Shown here one piece after another: positions 14,610 through 15,303 of a stretch of DNA of 15,303 bases. The translations under genes were made by a program, and so were the position numbers. Source of the stretch: JANYCG01 sp031392945 (GTDB lineage: Bacteria > Pseudomonadota > Gammaproteobacteria > Burkholderiales > Burkholderiaceae_C); NCBI GenBank assembly GCA_031392945.1, contig JANMVT010000143.1:1-15303 (forward strand). The letters are read 5' to 3'. The notes beneath the pieces are model-generated. The model worked only from the letters and a program-made list of their open reading frames with translations, had not been told where the DNA came from and ran no database searches. Numbering within the stretch: position 1 is the first letter of the stretch; every line of letters starts with the position of its first letter.

Positions 14610-14699
14610 TGAACCTGTTCTGCGAATCAGCGGACCGTTCGACAATAGACCCGATTATTGATGATCAGCCAGCCCGGCCCAACTTCCCCCTTCCGCGCC
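14610..14699. promoter_or_regulatory. Divergent spacer between the sensor kinase and argH
   Basis: 90 bp that must contain both promoters and, if the pair is autoregulated, AlgR-type sites. It has a short AT-rich patch (GATTATTGATGAT, around 14653-14665) in an otherwise GC-rich spacer. I do not see a convincing -35/-10 pair or a clear pair of LytTR direct repeats. Confidence 0.4.
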
Positions 14700-15303
14700 A
14701 TGCCACACAACCAATTCGACAAAAAATCCCAAGCCTGGTCGGCGCTGTTTTCAGAGCCCATGAGCGACCTGGTCAAACGTTACACCTCCAGCGTGTTTTT
14801 TGACAAGCGCCTGTGGCAGGCCGACATTGCCGGCTCATTGGCGCATGCGGGCATGCTGGCCAAGCAGAAGATCATCAGCGCAGCCGACCTGGCGGCCATT
14901 CAGGACGGCCTGGGCCAGATCAGCGCCGAAATTGAAACCGGCAAGTTTGATTGGAAGCTGGACCTGGAAGACGTGCACCTCAACATCGAAGCGCGCCTGA
15001 CCGAGCTGGTCGGCATTGCCGGCAAACGCCTGCACACTGGGCGCAGCCGCAACGACCAGGTCGCAACCGACGTGCGCCTGTGGCTGCGCGGCGAGATCGA
15101 CCTGATTGGCGCACTGCTGGTGGATCTGCAAAAGGCCCTGGTGGAAGTAGCCGATAAAAACGTGGATGTCATCCTGCCCGGCTTCACCCATTTGCAGGTG
15201 GCGCAGCCGGTGAGCTTTGGCCACCACATGCTGGCCTACGTGGAGATGTTTGCGCGCGATGCGCAGCGCATGCAAGAGGTGCGCAAGCGCGTGAATTTTT
15301 TGC
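14700..15303 (+). CDS. argH: Argininosuccinate lyase (partial, 3' end outside window)
   Basis: The ATG at 14700 opens a frame that runs to the window edge: 201 residues of a protein normally about 460. The enzyme splits argininosuccinate into arginine and fumarate, the last step of arginine synthesis, as a cytoplasmic tetramer. Recognisable are AWSALFSEPMSDLVKRYTSS at the N-terminus, DVHLNIEARL, HTGRSRNDQVATDVRLW (substrate-binding signature) and LPGFTHLQVAQPVSFGHH, which contains the catalytic His. The GSS-x-MP loop with the catalytic Ser lies beyond the edge. No strong ribosome site is visible before the ATG. It diverges from the sensor kinase, as argH does from algZ in Pseudomonas. Confidence 0.97.
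   Translation, partial: MPHNQFDKKSQAWSALFSEPMSDLVKRYTSSVFFDKRLWQADIAGSLAHAGMLAKQKIISAADLAAIQDGLGQISAEIETGKFDWKLDLEDVHLNIEARLTELVGIAGKRLHTGRSRNDQVATDVRLWLRGEIDLIGALLVDLQKALVEVADKNVDVILPGFTHLQVAQPVSFGHHMLAYVEMFARDAQRMQEVRKRVNFL

Overview
The window is GC-rich and densely coded. It looks like a chromosomal segment of a betaproteobacterium of the order Burkholderiales, most likely family Comamonadaceae (Rhodoferax/Polaromonas-like). That placement is inferred from three things: a Bug-type tricarboxylate receptor, the hemC-hemD-hemX-hemY cluster beside a LytS/LytTR pair and argH, and short intergenic and intragenic repeats that I associate with that family. No rRNA, tRNA, CRISPR array, transposase or phage gene is visible.

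Layout, left to right. A Bug-family periplasmic binding protein (1-455, minus, cut by the window edge) diverges from an AEC-family permease (502-1413, plus). Next is a small heat-shock protein (1556-1945, plus) with a sigma-32-like -35 box and a large inverted repeat upstream. It converges on tsaD (1955-2995, minus; tRNA t6A synthesis). A 520-bp non-coding stretch (2996-3515) holds a long imperfect inverted-repeat element around an AT-rich core. Then, reading leftward on the minus strand, comes the tightly packed haem operon hemC-hemD-hemX-hemY (7803 to 3516). Divergent from it is ppc (7899-10904, plus; PEP carboxylase). Converging on ppc is a second minus-strand operon read from 14609 to 10935: LytS/AlgZ-type sensor kinase, AlgR-type LytTR regulator, AI-2E/PerM-family membrane protein, and a Gtt1-like glutathione S-transferase. 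Divergent from the kinase is argH (14700 to the edge, plus; last step of arginine synthesis).

How the genes work together. HemC and HemD make hydroxymethylbilane and close it to uroporphyrinogen III, while HemX and HemY are their usual membrane-bound operon partners. PEP carboxylase supplies oxaloacetate. The kinase/regulator pair probably controls its own operon and other loci. The order argH / algZ-algR / hemC-hemD is also known from Pseudomonas; here perM, gst and ppc lie between algR and hemC.

Most notable observation: ppc carries two copies of one ~81-bp repeat in opposite orientations (about 9792-9872 and 10274-10355). Both read through in frame and add about 28 residues each to the enzyme. 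One copy lies just before the FHGRGG catalytic motif. The other lies in the loop between two conserved active-site arginines. This resembles a palindromic repeat family that inserts into protein-coding genes without breaking them, as described for Rickettsia palindromic elements, but here within an essential-looking central metabolic enzyme.
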